In this document: piece after piece, positions 1-9,209 of the stretch
How the letters are laid out: each line of letters starts with the position of its first letter
How positions within the stretch are numbered: position 1 is the first letter of the stretch
Assembly: GCF_016283395.1 (NCBI RefSeq)
Contig: NZ_JAEEMU010000044.1
Coordinates: 43,537-107,536 of the forward strand
DNA length: 64,000 nt
Source of the DNA: Ruminococcus sp.
Lineage (GTDB): Bacteria > Bacillota_A > Clostridia > Oscillospirales > Ruminococcaceae
Direction of reading: 5' to 3'
Notes under the pieces: generated by a model
The model's input: the letters and a program-made list of their open reading frames with translations, nothing else
Told to the model about the DNA's origin: nothing
Database searches by the model: none
Program-made: the position numbers and the translations under genes

Positions 1-2346
1 ATCAACAACGGGCTGATACAGCAGGTAAAATCCCTGATAATTCTGCATAATGGAAGCTCTTATTACATGGAGCTTTTCTATCCTCTGCTTGTTCTCGTCG
101 TTGAGGTCATTGTAGAATTCAACAAGATCGCCCTGTCTGCGTACCTTTGATTCGCCGTATGCGAAGTTAAGGCAGGCATATACGGTCTGAACGTCTATCA
201 GGAAATTATCTACCGTAAGCAGACCTGCATTCAGATCAAGGATAATGTACTTATCATCAATGAAAAAGCCCTGTCTGAAATGTGTGCGCAGTTTATCGTA
301 TCTGTCGTTCATTTCTTCAACTGAAAGAGTGGACATAACTGCGAATTTTGTTCCGTCAAGTCGATAGATGCTTTCCGATTTATTAACGTTATCAAACATA
401 TATCTTCCGAATTTCTGGAGAACGAAATTGCCGAAGTGATATCCGTATACCTCGTTGATCTCGGAGAATTTTCCTATACCTATCATGCATATGCGCATCT
501 GTATGTTCTTGACCATATTAGTCTCAAGATCCTCAAAGAAGCCGTACTGATTTTTGAGACCTGTAAGCGGGTCGATATGACCGTGTACACCGTGGTTGCG
601 GATAGAGCCGCAGAAAAACTCGGGTATCTCGTTGGGATCTCTGATGACTACGCCGCGGCAGGTGCAAAGAACATAGTCGCCGTTGAGCTTTCTTGCTCTG
701 TACTGCATATCATGACCTAAGGTATTTCCCGAGAAGATAGAAGATATTCCCGAATGATATATCTCAACGTCATCAGGGTGGATATGCTTTTCCCATATAC
801 CGCCTGCGCCGAGCATATACTCTGAAGGCAGGCCAAAGATCTTTACAGCAGCCTTTGACCAGCGTGAATAATCATGCTTCATGTCGCATACATAGACGTA
901 AGTGTCCTCAGCCACAACAGAAAAAGCATCAAAAAGTGCATCGAGCTTCTTTTTTCTGTCTAAAGGTATTGGAGCATCGAGACTGTCGGGACCGTGCATA
1001 TGCGGCTTGACAGCACCTTCTTTGAGCCATTTTTTGTTTTCGTACATCATAGTATCGGCACGTTCAAAAACATCGGTAAACATTTTATCGTGCTGAGGAT
1101 TGTAAACAGCCATGCCGCTTGCGATGATAGGTCCTTCTTTTTTATTCTGGTTCTCGATCACATGATTATGTAACTCTTCGAGAAGAGAAGCTCGGTTTTC
1201 AAAGTCTGAACTTCTGAGAAATACCACGAATTCATCGCCGCCCACTCTGAAAACAGGGCTGTGAGAGAAGATATCGCATATTAGCTTGCATGAAGCCTTG
1301 ATATACTCATCGCCTGCCTTGTGACCGAGAGAATCATTTATTCGTTTAAGGTCGTTGATATCGCATACAACTATAGCAAAGGGCAGATAGTCAAGACCGT
1401 TGTCGATATTGTTCTGTACTGTCTTTTCAAGCTCGTAGAAAGCGTTTTTGTTCTTTATTCCTGTAAGCTCATCACGGCGAGCCATTTCATTGGCTATTTT
1501 CAGCGCTTTCAGCCGTTCATGTTCTTTTTTTAACTCTTCTTCGATATTCTCGACGCCAATAATGAAATGTGTATGGTTGCTTGACAGCATAACAGTGAAA
1601 CGTGTATGCACAAGTTCGGTGTTTGAAATTACACGACATTCAATGATATACTGTTTTTTATCTTTAAGTTCATTTTCGATTTTTTCTTTGGTCAGTGACC
1701 TCATTACACTTTTTTTATCAAGACGATAAATATTCTTGTTTATCATTAAAGACATATTGTCAAAGAATTTCGTTCCTTCATTTATTACGCATATTGTGCC
1801 TGTTTTTTTATCAAATGAAAACTCTGAGAAGTCGCCGGTTTCCGCATCGATATACAGCAATACATCATAATATGAGGCAAGAGATTCGGATATACGGGTA
1901 TATATATCTCGCTCGTGTTCTGCCAACTGTAATCTTTCGCGGTCGCGGACTCTGTCGTCAATATTGATAACACCAAGTATAAAGAAATCCTCATCATCGT
2001 TTAATCCGCGAATGAGTCTGAGAGTATGATAAACAGGCTGTCCGTCTATCATAAGGCGGTATTCTATGCTTTGCATTGAGCCTTTTTTTACGTCAGACAG
2101 AAGCTTTTCTTTTTTGAAATCTTCCAAGAAAATATGCTTGTCCTCTTCATAAACGACCTTGTCCACATCACGGATTATATTCTTGAAAAAGTCCTCACCG
2201 CCTTGTTCTATGTGAAGAGAATGGAACTCGGGGTCGACAGAATACCATTGATACTCATTGGTAATAGCATTCACATAGTAAACGCTCGAATAGTCAACAA
2301 GGAGAGCTTCAGCTATTTTATAGAATACATTATCGTTACTGAACAT
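1..2346 (-). CDS. PAS-GGDEF-PAS-GGDEF-EAL signalling protein (3' end outside window)
   Basis: Reading leftwards from an ATG at 2346, preceded by a GGGGGG ribosome binding site, the frame stays open to base 1, giving 782 visible codons. PAS-like sensor segments occupy roughly residues 1-320. A GGDEF domain follows with an intact RVGGDEF active site (GGDEF at residues 369-373), so it should make cyclic di-GMP. A second PAS segment and a second GGDEF fold follow, in which the motif is degenerate (LDGTKF, DGTKF at 664-668). The last visible residues, LLYQPVVD, are the usual opening of an EAL phosphodiesterase domain, whose catalytic part lies outside the window. No transmembrane segment is evident, so it is probably cytoplasmic. 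Which activity dominates cannot be told from this fragment. Family assignment is firm; the input signal is unknown. Confidence 0.88.
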   Translation of the reverse strand, partial: MFSNDNVFYKIAEALLVDYSSVYYVNAITNEYQWYSVDPEFHSLHIEQGGEDFFKNIIRDVDKVVYEEDKHIFLEDFKKEKLLSDVKKGSMQSIEYRLMIDGQPVYHTLRLIRGLNDDEDFFILGVINIDDRVRDRERLQLAEHERDIYTRISESLASYYDVLLYIDAETGDFSEFSFDKKTGTICVINEGTKFFDNMSLMINKNIYRLDKKSVMRSLTKEKIENELKDKKQYIIECRVISNTELVHTRFTVMLSSNHTHFIIGVENIEEELKKEHERLKALKIANEMARRDELTGIKNKNAFYELEKTVQNNIDNGLDYLPFAIVVCDINDLKRINDSLGHKAGDEYIKASCKLICDIFSHSPVFRVGGDEFVVFLRSSDFENRASLLEELHNHVIENQNKKEGPIIASGMAVYNPQHDKMFTDVFERADTMMYENKKWLKEGAVKPHMHGPDSLDAPIPLDRKKKLDALFDAFSVVAEDTYVYVCDMKHDYSRWSKAAVKIFGLPSEYMLGAGGIWEKHIHPDDVEIYHSGISSIFSGNTLGHDMQYRARKLNGDYVLCTCRGVVIRDPNEIPEFFCGSIRNHGVHGHIDPLTGLKNQYGFFEDLETNMVKNIQMRICMIGIGKFSEINEVYGYHFGNFVLQKFGRYMFDNVNKSESIYRLDGTKFAVMSTLSVEEMNDRYDKLRTHFRQGFFIDDKYIILDLNAGLLTVDNFLIDVQTVYACLNFAYGESKVRRQGDLVEFYNDLNDENKQRIEKLHVIRASIMQNYQGFYLLYQPVVD

Positions 2347-2487
2347 ACAAAAACCCCCCGTAATGTATATTTAGTTAAATAAAATCAATTGATGACAATA
2401 ATATCGTATTTAATCTCCTATATTATAACATTTTTATCATATATAGTCAATGACAATATGTGAATAATTTATAAATTGTATATTCAG

Positions 2488-2520
2488 TAAAAAGCCCTCG
2501 CAGCAATGCTGTGAGGGCTT
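2488..2520 (-). terminator. Rho-independent terminator of the two-component/ABC operon
   Basis: A GC-rich hairpin with arms AAGCCCTC and GAGGGCTT is followed on the minus strand by a T run. It lies just past the stop codon of the histidine kinase gene. Confidence 0.85.
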
Positions 2521-2523
2521 AGG

Positions 2524-3396
2524 TCATAATGTTATTGTGAATGTAAGCTTTCCTTTTTCGTAGGAGGCTGTTATGCTTCCGCCCATTTCACTGAGCAGAT
2601 AACGTGCTATATGAAGTCCGAGACCTGTTGAACCGCGGGCGGTTTCGACAGTGTAAAAACGGTCAAAGAGCTGTTCTGCCTGTACAGCCGTAATTTCATC
2701 GGCAGTGTTTGAGAAAGTTATTATGCCTGCATCGTCAAGGCGTATATCAAGGTCGCCTTTGCTGTATTTTACCGCATTATTGAGTATATTTGAGAATACA
2801 CGGGACATCGATTCTTTATTGACGCGGCGTATTATTTTTTCATCGGTAATATCTATGGAAGGTGTTATATTGTTTTGCGTCAGTACAGGGTAAAAGCTGC
2901 TTATGCACTCTGCAAGGAGCTGATTGATATAAACATCTTCAAGCTCAGGGGCTTCGTCCTTCGATACTATCATGGAGTAGCAGAAAAGCTCCTCTGTTAG
3001 CTTCTGCATGGCTTCTGTGCGCTCTGAGATTATATCCATATATCTGTGGAGCTTCTTTGTATCATCGGTCTTTTTTGCGATATCAAGGTATCCGCGTATA
3101 GTTGTAAGGGGAGTGCGCAGATCGTGGGAGATGTTTGTAATAGAGTTTTTCAGTTCGTTGTTGCCGTTGATGTATGATAGCTGTTCCTTGCGGAGTATGG
3201 AGAGCTGAGTATTTATGCTGTCGGCAAGCTGCTTTATGTCCTTGTCGCTGCTTGTAACATAGACAGGATTATTGGTATCGTTTTTCAGTCTGTCAGCAAA
3301 CTGCTCGGATATTTCCCGTGCTGACTTTTTCAGCGTATATATCTTTGCAATGAGCAGTATTATTACTACTGCGGCGCATAACAGACATAATACCAT
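2524..3396 (-). CDS. Sensor histidine kinase
   Basis: This 290-residue protein is the sensor of the adjacent response regulator. It has a single N-terminal membrane helix (about residues 2-20), a short HAMP-like linker, the phosphoacceptor H-box SHDLRTPL with His91, an N-box around residues 202-211 (SNILNNAVKY) and a G-box GLGLHIA near 258-264. There is no extracellular loop long enough to be a sensor domain. This resembles intramembrane-sensing kinases that take their signal from a neighbouring ABC transporter. It is the last gene of the leftward regulator-ATPase-permease-kinase cluster, with RBS AGGAGG and 14 bases between it and the permease. The ligand is not known; antimicrobial peptide or cell-envelope stress is the usual theme for this arrangement. 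Confidence 0.9.
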   Translation of the reverse strand: MVLCLLCAAVVIILLIAKIYTLKKSAREISEQFADRLKNDTNNPVYVTSSDKDIKQLADSINTQLSILRKEQLSYINGNNELKNSITNISHDLRTPLTTIRGYLDIAKKTDDTKKLHRYMDIISERTEAMQKLTEELFCYSMIVSKDEAPELEDVYINQLLAECISSFYPVLTQNNITPSIDITDEKIIRRVNKESMSRVFSNILNNAVKYSKGDLDIRLDDAGIITFSNTADEITAVQAEQLFDRFYTVETARGSTGLGLHIARYLLSEMGGSITASYEKGKLTFTITL

Positions 3397-3410
3397 TTTT
3401 TACCTCCTGT

Positions 3411-4121
3411 TTATTTGAGATCGGTCCTGCGGAATATTGACATTCCGCCAAGTATAAATACTATGGTGATCAATACGGAATAGAATATGTGTGTCCACGG
3501 GTTTTTATCAGGTGTCATCAGAATCGTAAGTTGACTCAGAGGACTTATGTCATTAATGGTTTTCAGCCACTTTATATCCTGGAATTCCTCTGCCATAACG
3601 GAGAAAAAGAGCAATGGGTACATAAGTATTATAGGCAGTACTCCGCCTGCATTGCTTTTGACAGTCATAGCGATAAATGTGGTTATGGCAGATATAGCAA
3701 TATTCGCTAAAAGGCAGACCATAACGTTCTTTGTAAAGGCGGATATATCAAGATCCTTTGTGCCTATGAAGCAGATGTTACAAATGACGGAAGTAATTAT
3801 ATAAAGTATCAATGGCAGACAGAATATGAGTATCTCAGTTATCTGGTTTGCAAGGTAAATATCGTTTCTTTTGTGACCTACGGTAAGCTTGTTGCGTATG
3901 GTATTGTTTGAATAATCACGGCTTATGAATAGTCCGCCTACTGCTGACAGCATCATTACCATGAGTACCCCCATTTCAAACATACCGAACCATGTTAGGT
4001 CGTCTTTGAGATGACACGCAACGGCTTCGACTACGCCCAAAACTGCACCCAATACAATGCAGCATTTGATATCGAACCTGTATTTTATCAGGCTTATGTT
4101 TACTTTTAAGAGCTTATTCAT
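3411..4121 (-). CDS. ABC-2 type transporter permease
   Basis: This hydrophobic protein of about 236 residues has six predicted membrane helices, typical of ABC-2 permeases of the lantibiotic-immunity/bacitracin-export type. I chose the ATG at 4121 because GGAGG lies 8 bases upstream; an in-frame GTG five codons... is not needed and overlaps that site less well. The gene overlaps the end of the ATPase gene by 8 bases, so the two are translationally coupled and almost certainly form one transporter. Linkage to a two-component system suggests export of, or resistance to, a membrane-active compound. The substrate is inference only. Confidence 0.82.
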   Translation of the reverse strand: MNKLLKVNISLIKYRFDIKCCIVLGAVLGVVEAVACHLKDDLTWFGMFEMGVLMVMMLSAVGGLFISRDYSNNTIRNKLTVGHKRNDIYLANQITEILIFCLPLILYIITSVICNICFIGTKDLDISAFTKNVMVCLLANIAISAITTFIAMTVKSNAGGVLPIILMYPLLFFSVMAEEFQDIKWLKTINDISPLSQLTILMTPDKNPWTHIFYSVLITIVFILGGMSIFRRTDLK

Positions 4122-5028
4122 TGATGCCACCTCCTACAAGTGATATAAAGAAGCTTTCAAGGCTTTCATCGTGCTCGGATACGGAGAGTATCTCGCATTT
4201 TTCCTCCCACAGGCTGAAAGCAAGCTTGGTTATATTCGGTGAAGCAAAGACATCGGCTGTCTCATTGTCGATTATTTTATATTCTATGCCCATTCCGTCA
4301 AGAGTTCTTGCGAGGACGGAAGTATCGGTGACTTTCATTCGCACACACTTGCGGCATTCGTTTTCAAGCTCTTCAGCGCTCATTTCGCGGATAAGCTGTC
4401 CACCGTTTATGAAGCCGTAGTGAGTTGCTATTTTTGAGAGCTCGTCAAGGATATGGCTGGATATGAGTATGGTTATATTCTTTTCGCGGTTGAGTTTAAG
4501 TATAAGCTCACGCATTTCGATTATTCCCTGCGGATCAAGACCGTTTATAGGCTCGTCAAGCACAAGAAAATCGGGATTTCCGCAGAGTGCAACGGCTATT
4601 CCCAGACGCTGACGCATACCGAGAGAAAAATCCTTTGCTTTTTTCTTTCCCGTATCTTTAAGACCTACAAGCTCAAGAAGCGCGTCTGTACTTTTAAGGC
4701 TTGGAACTCCCATTATCTTATGCTGTATCTCAAGATTTTGTTTAGCTGTGAGATAAGGGTAGATAGAGGGAGTCTCTACAACCGCTCCCATTCGCTTCCT
4801 TGTGTCGCATATGGCACTGTCTGTGTTTTTTACTCCGTAAAGCTCGAATGTGCCGTCAGTCGGCGGCTGAAGTCCGCATATCGTGCGTATGAGCGTAGTT
4901 TTTCCTGCGCCGTTTCTGCCTACAAATCCGTATATAGACCCCTTTGGCACGTTCATGGTAAGTCCGTCAAGTGCTTTGAAGTCTTTGTACTTTTTTGAAA
5001 TGGCATTTGTTTTTAGTACATAGTCCAT
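4114..5028 (-). CDS. ABC transporter ATP-binding protein (BcrA/lantibiotic-export type)
   Basis: This 304-residue ATPase has Walker A GRNGAGKTT near residue 37, a signature motif SLGMRQR and a Walker B LVLDEPINGLD. A C-terminal extension of about 80 residues is typical of ABC-2 partner ATPases. A perfect AGGAGG precedes the ATG. The promoter with repeated TTAAC boxes lies directly upstream (5059-5115), so transporter and kinase can be transcribed separately from the regulator gene. It pairs with the permease at 3411-4121. Function is ATP-driven export or target protection; the substrate is unidentified. Confidence 0.9.
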   Translation of the reverse strand: MDYVLKTNAISKKYKDFKALDGLTMNVPKGSIYGFVGRNGAGKTTLIRTICGLQPPTDGTFELYGVKNTDSAICDTRKRMGAVVETPSIYPYLTAKQNLEIQHKIMGVPSLKSTDALLELVGLKDTGKKKAKDFSLGMRQRLGIAVALCGNPDFLVLDEPINGLDPQGIIEMRELILKLNREKNITILISSHILDELSKIATHYGFINGGQLIREMSAEELENECRKCVRMKVTDTSVLARTLDGMGIEYKIIDNETADVFASPNITKLAFSLWEEKCEILSVSEHDESLESFFISLVGGGINE

Positions 5029-5058
5029 ATAAGAACCTCCTTTTTTCTTTCTGAGACC

Positions 5059-5115
5059 ATTATAACATCAAATGGTTAAGAAAACGGTTAAGGAATGAGT
5101 TAAGATATGGTTAAC
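5059..5115 (-). promoter_or_regulatory. Promoter with four phased TTAAC boxes upstream of the ABC transporter genes
   Basis: On the minus strand four copies of (C/G)TTAAC start about one helical turn apart (plus-strand positions 5110, 5099, 5087 and 5075; spacings 11, 12 and 12). They are followed 10 bases later by a TATAAT at 5064-5059. No good -35 element is present. OmpR-family activators bind such direct repeats at 10-12 base spacing. The natural candidate is the regulator encoded immediately upstream, whose stop codon lies inside the first box. Confidence 0.7.
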
Positions 5116-5770
5116 ATTTCAGCATGAAGCCTATGCCCCATACGGCTGATATGTAGTCGGTATCGGATACGGCTTTCAGCTTCCTGCGGAGATTATGGAC
5201 GTGTATTTTTAGCGAGTCCTCGGTGCAGTCGGGGGTATCATCGCTTATCTTATCAAGTATGGTGAGCTTGGCGACTACGTGTCCCTCATTCTGCATGAGC
5301 AGCTTTAGGATAGCGTATTCCGTTCTTGTGAGCTTTATATCTTTCTGACCGTATTTAACGGTGTGAGAGTCTGTATCGAGCTGCAATTCTCCGCATCTTA
5401 TCACGCCCTCCGATAAACTGCGGCTTTTGCGGAACTGTACGGTTATCCTTGCAAGGAGCTCATCAATATCAAAGGGCTTTGTGATGTAGTCGGCAGCACC
5501 GCCGAGAAGCAGCCCTACTTTATCGGAAGTGGCTGTTTTGGCACTGACTACGATAACAGGGATACCGTTTATATTGCGCAGGAGCTCTTCACCGCTGAGC
5601 CCTGGGAGCATAAGGTCAAGGAGTATAAGGTCGGGCTTTCTGCCTGACAGGAGCAGAAGTGCTTCTGTGCCCGAATATGCCTTTGATACGGTGTAGCCCT
5701 CACTTTGCAGGACTTCACAGAGCATATCATTTATATGTGTATCATCATCTATTATCATTATTTCTGCCAT
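5111..5770 (-). CDS. OmpR-family response regulator
   Basis: This two-domain regulator has a receiver domain (acidic pocket IDDD, phosphoacceptor Asp52 in LLDLMLP, Lys98 in ITKPF) and a C-terminal winged helix (ending DYISAVWGIGFMLKC). The open frame can start at a GTG at 5782, but that codon sits inside the ribosome binding site AAGGTGG. The ATG at 5770, 8 bases after it, is therefore preferred, giving 219 residues. It is first in the leftward cluster with an ABC transporter and kinase. It has its own sigma-A promoter (5802-5830). It probably activates the transporter genes through the TTAAC boxes that overlap its own stop codon. Confidence 0.9.
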   Translation of the reverse strand: MAEIMIIDDDTHINDMLCEVLQSEGYTVSKAYSGTEALLLLSGRKPDLILLDLMLPGLSGEELLRNINGIPVIVVSAKTATSDKVGLLLGGAADYITKPFDIDELLARITVQFRKSRSLSEGVIRCGELQLDTDSHTVKYGQKDIKLTRTEYAILKLLMQNEGHVVAKLTILDKISDDTPDCTEDSLKIHVHNLRRKLKAVSDTDYISAVWGIGFMLKC

Positions 5771-5801
5771 AGTGCTGTCCACCTTTTTCCTTTTTCATAT
5801 T

Positions 5802-5830
5802 ATTATAACATCTGCTGCCGATTTTTTCAA
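5802..5830 (-). promoter_or_regulatory. Sigma-A type promoter of the response regulator gene
   Basis: On the minus strand TTGAAA and TATAAT are separated by exactly 17 bases, about 30 bases before the regulator start. Confidence 0.65.
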
Positions 5831-5876
5831 GTGGCATTGCTGTTGTATGTGATGAATACTATTTTACACAAAAATG

Positions 5877-5905
5877 TTGAATTTATTGGCAGAATAGTCT
5901 ATAAT
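5877..5905 (+). promoter_or_regulatory. Sigma-A type promoter of the GH9-dockerin gene
   Basis: TTGAAT (5877-5882) and TATAAT (5900-5905) are separated by 17 bases and lie 60 bases before the start codon. Confidence 0.65.
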
Positions 5906-5965
5906 AATAGAAGCACCATACCTATATTTTATTCTATTATTCAACAATGAGGAGGATGAAAAAAC

Positions 5966-8900
5966 ATGAAAAGAGAGGGAAAAAAACTATTCAGCAAGCT
6001 TACAGCCGCAGTATCAGCGGCGGCAATGACGTTTTCACTGATACCTGCAAATGTATCGGCGGATACAGCTGATACGGCGGCAGTACAGTGTGTCGGAACG
6101 AGCGATTTTGAGGACGGTATCGGCAAACCGTGGAAAGTCCTTACTTATTCATCGGCAAGTGCTGTGTATGATGTTAAGGACGGTTCGTATAATATCAAGA
6201 TACTCAGTCATGGAAACGGTGATCGTTCAGATCTACAGTTCAGACACGAAAAAATACATCTTGAAGAGGGGCATACTTATAAAGTACACTGGGAGTTAGA
6301 GTCTACCGAAGAGGGCGAGCTCGATACATATATAGATTCTCTATATGACATGACAGATGATGATTTTGTTTATGACTCCAGTAATCTGATATGGCGGAAT
6401 AATAAAGACTCATTCCCTGAAGCATGGACAGTCGTCAAGATCGAAAAGGGCAAAAACTCATTTGACTCAACATTTACAGCTAACAGGACTATAGATGATG
6501 CAGTGTGGGGATTTGAATTTGCACATTCATGGAAGTATGGGCAGTTTGAAGCTTTTCCTACTGATACTGTGCTCAAATTCGATAATATGTCCCTGGAATG
6601 TGTGACCTGCGGTGAGTGTACCGACAGTGACAAAATAACCTGCGGCTGGGATAAGGAGGACGAACTTGGTGTAGTTACTCCGAGAAGCGATGTAAGACTC
6701 AATCAGCTGGGATATTATCCTTATTCCGTGAAAAGAGCCACATATGCAACAAGCACTGAAAAGGAGAGCATGGACTTTCAGGTGCTTGATGAAAAGGGAA
6801 ACGCAGTTTACAAGGGCAAGACACAGCCTCTCGGATTTGATACTGAGGCTGAAGAATACTGTCAGATAATTGATTTTTCCGAGGTGACGGCTCAGGGAAA
6901 ATACACTATCCGTGTGGACGATACTGAAAATACTTATACTAATAAGAAATCAGGCAGACAGTATGAAAAATACGTCAGCCACGAGTTTACCATAGGAAAT
7001 AACATATATAAAGGTGTCCTCAGTGATACAATGAATTCTTTATATCAGTCACGTTCGGGCATAGATATCGAGGAGAAATATATCACCTCATGTGATGACG
7101 AAAAGAACAAGGCAAAGCTTGCACATAAGGATTTCTATGAGGTTGATGAGGCATATTTGCAGAAGGAATGGCAGGAGCCTTACAGTTATTACTATCAATC
7201 GTCAGCTGATAAAAAAACACCGATCGATGTCTCGGGCGGATGGTATACCGATGAATTTATGACGAAGGATATTGTGGCAGGAGCAAATACGGTATGGCTT
7301 CTCCAGAATATGTATGAAATGTCACTGAAAAACGGTACTGCTGATAAGTGGGCTGACGGCAAGACAATGAACGTCCCGGAAAACGAGACTACAGGTAAAT
7401 CTGCTCCTGATGTCCTTGATGAAGCAAGATATGAGCTTGAATTCATGTTCAAAATGATGGTAGATCCTGAAAAGGACAGCATATGGGGCGATAAATACGC
7501 AAATTTTGTATATCATAATGTAGAAAATGCTTATTTTTATGATTACAGAGAGACCTATAAAAATCCCGAAAAGTTAGAGAAAGTGCGTGTTGTTACTCCG
7601 CCGACTTATGCTGCAACATTTGATATGATAGCCTGTGCTGCTCAGGCTGCACGTTTGTGGAAGGGCATAGACAAGGAATTTTCCGAGAAGTGTCTTGCAA
7701 ATGCCAAGGCAGCGTGGGAGTCGATAATGGCTTACCGAGAAAAATGGGATGTTGCTGCTTATAGGAGTACGCGGTCCGAAATTGATACTGCATTTACACC
7801 TGATAATGGTATGGGCTCTCTCGATTACAGTGTAAGAGATGAGGCTTACTGGGCAGCCTGCGAGCTTTTTGCAACTACAGGAGATAAAGAGTACTATGAT
7901 GTTCTCAGTGCTTATGAGGGTAAAAATGAAGAAATTGATACTGATGATGCATTTGGTATAACATCAGGCTTTTGCGCAACAGACTTTTATCAGTATTCAT
8001 TAAATACCTTTGATGAGAAAAATACTGCCGATCTCGGAACTATGTCACTTTATCTCAGCGATAATGTAAGTGCAGAGGATAAGCAGAAAATAAGCGGAAA
8101 TATCAAGGCAGCTGCGAAAAATATCGTTGATACTGCTGCAAAGGATACGAAAAACAACTATATGGAAGTACCATATAAACCATACTGCGGAGATTTTTAT
8201 ATCCCGTATATCATGGATTTCTTTATAGGCTATGAATACGGTTCAAATGCGATCATGGCTGATAATGCGGTACTTCTTTCCTATGCTTATGATGCTACGG
8301 GAGATGAGACGTTCAGGAATTATGCCGAGAATGCACTGAATTATATCTTCGGAAGAAATGCTCTTGGCATATCCTATGTTACAGGCTACGGTTCATATCA
8401 TGTAAATGATCCTGTAAGCTATTACTGGCTCAATGAGCTGAACGACAGTTTCCCAAAAGCTCCCAACGGAGTAATGGTTTCCGGAGCAAACGGTCTGATA
8501 AGCGATTATTATTCACAAGGAACTCTTATTAAATACAATGAAAGAGGCGGTACGCAGAAGAAATATGCCGACTCTGTAGAGGCTTACTCCGTAAATGTTA
8601 TGGCTCCTCAATGGCAGGCAGCACTTGCTTGGGATATGTCATTCTTTGAAGATAACGTAAAGTCTGAGCCTTCGGCTGTAACAACAACTACAAATACTTC
8701 AACTACAGTTACTTCTGTTACAACTACGACGACTGTATCATCTGAAGGTCTGAAACCTACAAAGAGCGGCGATGCAAATTGTGATGATTCAGTTGACATG
8801 GGTGATGTTGTGCTTATAATGCAGTCACTTGCAAATCCTGATAAGTACGGTGTAGGCGGAAGTGACAAATACGCTCTTACTGAGCAGGGAAAAGTCAACG

Positions 8901-8995
8901 CTGACGTTGATAAATCATCAAAGGGAATTACAAATAATGACGCTCTCCGCATACAGGAATTCCTTCTTCATAAGGTAGAGAATTTAAGTAAATAA
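5966..8995 (+). CDS. Secreted GH9-family protein with N-terminal CBM-like module and C-terminal dockerin; catalytic residues replaced
   Basis: The 1009-residue protein has a signal peptide (1-32), a CBM4/CBM22-like beta-sandwich (about 40-215), an Ig-like cellulase domain (about 241-345, VRLNQLGYYP), a GH9 barrel (about 346-895), a Thr-rich linker and a dockerin (about 934-1006, starting GDANCDDSVDMGDVVL). It should dock onto a cellulosomal cohesin outside the cell. The frame aligns without gaps to GH9 enzymes around GGWY, yet the DAGD motif carrying the catalytic base reads TDEF (428-431). The NEVAIN motif carrying the acid Glu reads NVMAPQ (877-882). The usual PHHR loop is also not present. 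It may be a non-hydrolytic GH9 relative acting as a binding or structural subunit. Family assignment is sure; activity is doubtful. RBS GAGGAGG precedes the start. Confidence 0.9.
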   Translation: MKREGKKLFSKLTAAVSAAAMTFSLIPANVSADTADTAAVQCVGTSDFEDGIGKPWKVLTYSSASAVYDVKDGSYNIKILSHGNGDRSDLQFRHEKIHLEEGHTYKVHWELESTEEGELDTYIDSLYDMTDDDFVYDSSNLIWRNNKDSFPEAWTVVKIEKGKNSFDSTFTANRTIDDAVWGFEFAHSWKYGQFEAFPTDTVLKFDNMSLECVTCGECTDSDKITCGWDKEDELGVVTPRSDVRLNQLGYYPYSVKRATYATSTEKESMDFQVLDEKGNAVYKGKTQPLGFDTEAEEYCQIIDFSEVTAQGKYTIRVDDTENTYTNKKSGRQYEKYVSHEFTIGNNIYKGVLSDTMNSLYQSRSGIDIEEKYITSCDDEKNKAKLAHKDFYEVDEAYLQKEWQEPYSYYYQSSADKKTPIDVSGGWYTDEFMTKDIVAGANTVWLLQNMYEMSLKNGTADKWADGKTMNVPENETTGKSAPDVLDEARYELEFMFKMMVDPEKDSIWGDKYANFVYHNVENAYFYDYRETYKNPEKLEKVRVVTPPTYAATFDMIACAAQAARLWKGIDKEFSEKCLANAKAAWESIMAYREKWDVAAYRSTRSEIDTAFTPDNGMGSLDYSVRDEAYWAACELFATTGDKEYYDVLSAYEGKNEEIDTDDAFGITSGFCATDFYQYSLNTFDEKNTADLGTMSLYLSDNVSAEDKQKISGNIKAAAKNIVDTAAKDTKNNYMEVPYKPYCGDFYIPYIMDFFIGYEYGSNAIMADNAVLLSYAYDATGDETFRNYAENALNYIFGRNALGISYVTGYGSYHVNDPVSYYWLNELNDSFPKAPNGVMVSGANGLISDYYSQGTLIKYNERGGTQKKYADSVEAYSVNVMAPQWQAALAWDMSFFEDNVKSEPSAVTTTTNTSTTVTSVTTTTTVSSEGLKPTKSGDANCDDSVDMGDVVLIMQSLANPDKYGVGGSDKYALTEQGKVNADVDKSSKGITNNDALRIQEFLLHKVENLSK

Positions 8996-9008
8996 AAAAA
9001 TTTTAAAA

Positions 9009-9040
9009 CGGCTGTCCACTTGGGCAGCCGTGCTTCGTTT
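9009..9040 (+). terminator. Probable terminator after the GH9 gene
   Basis: A hairpin CGGCTGTCC / GGGCAGCCG (9009-9030) lies 13 bases after the stop codon. The following T stretch is interrupted, so termination may be partial. Confidence 0.55.
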
Positions 9041-9209
9041 ATACTATATAGAAAGACAGAGTACACATAATGGAATACCATTTGTATAAAACGCGCGATT
9101 TTTATATATCTGTAACACGAAAGAAAGACCGAATGAAGAGTCGATTGTCATTATGCATATAAATTGTTGAGCGATGTTATTCAATACGCCAAAATGCTTG
9201 TATAACATA

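Noticed and set aside
4453..4998. 181-codon plus-strand open frame
   Set aside because: It lies wholly antisense to the well-supported ABC ATPase gene.
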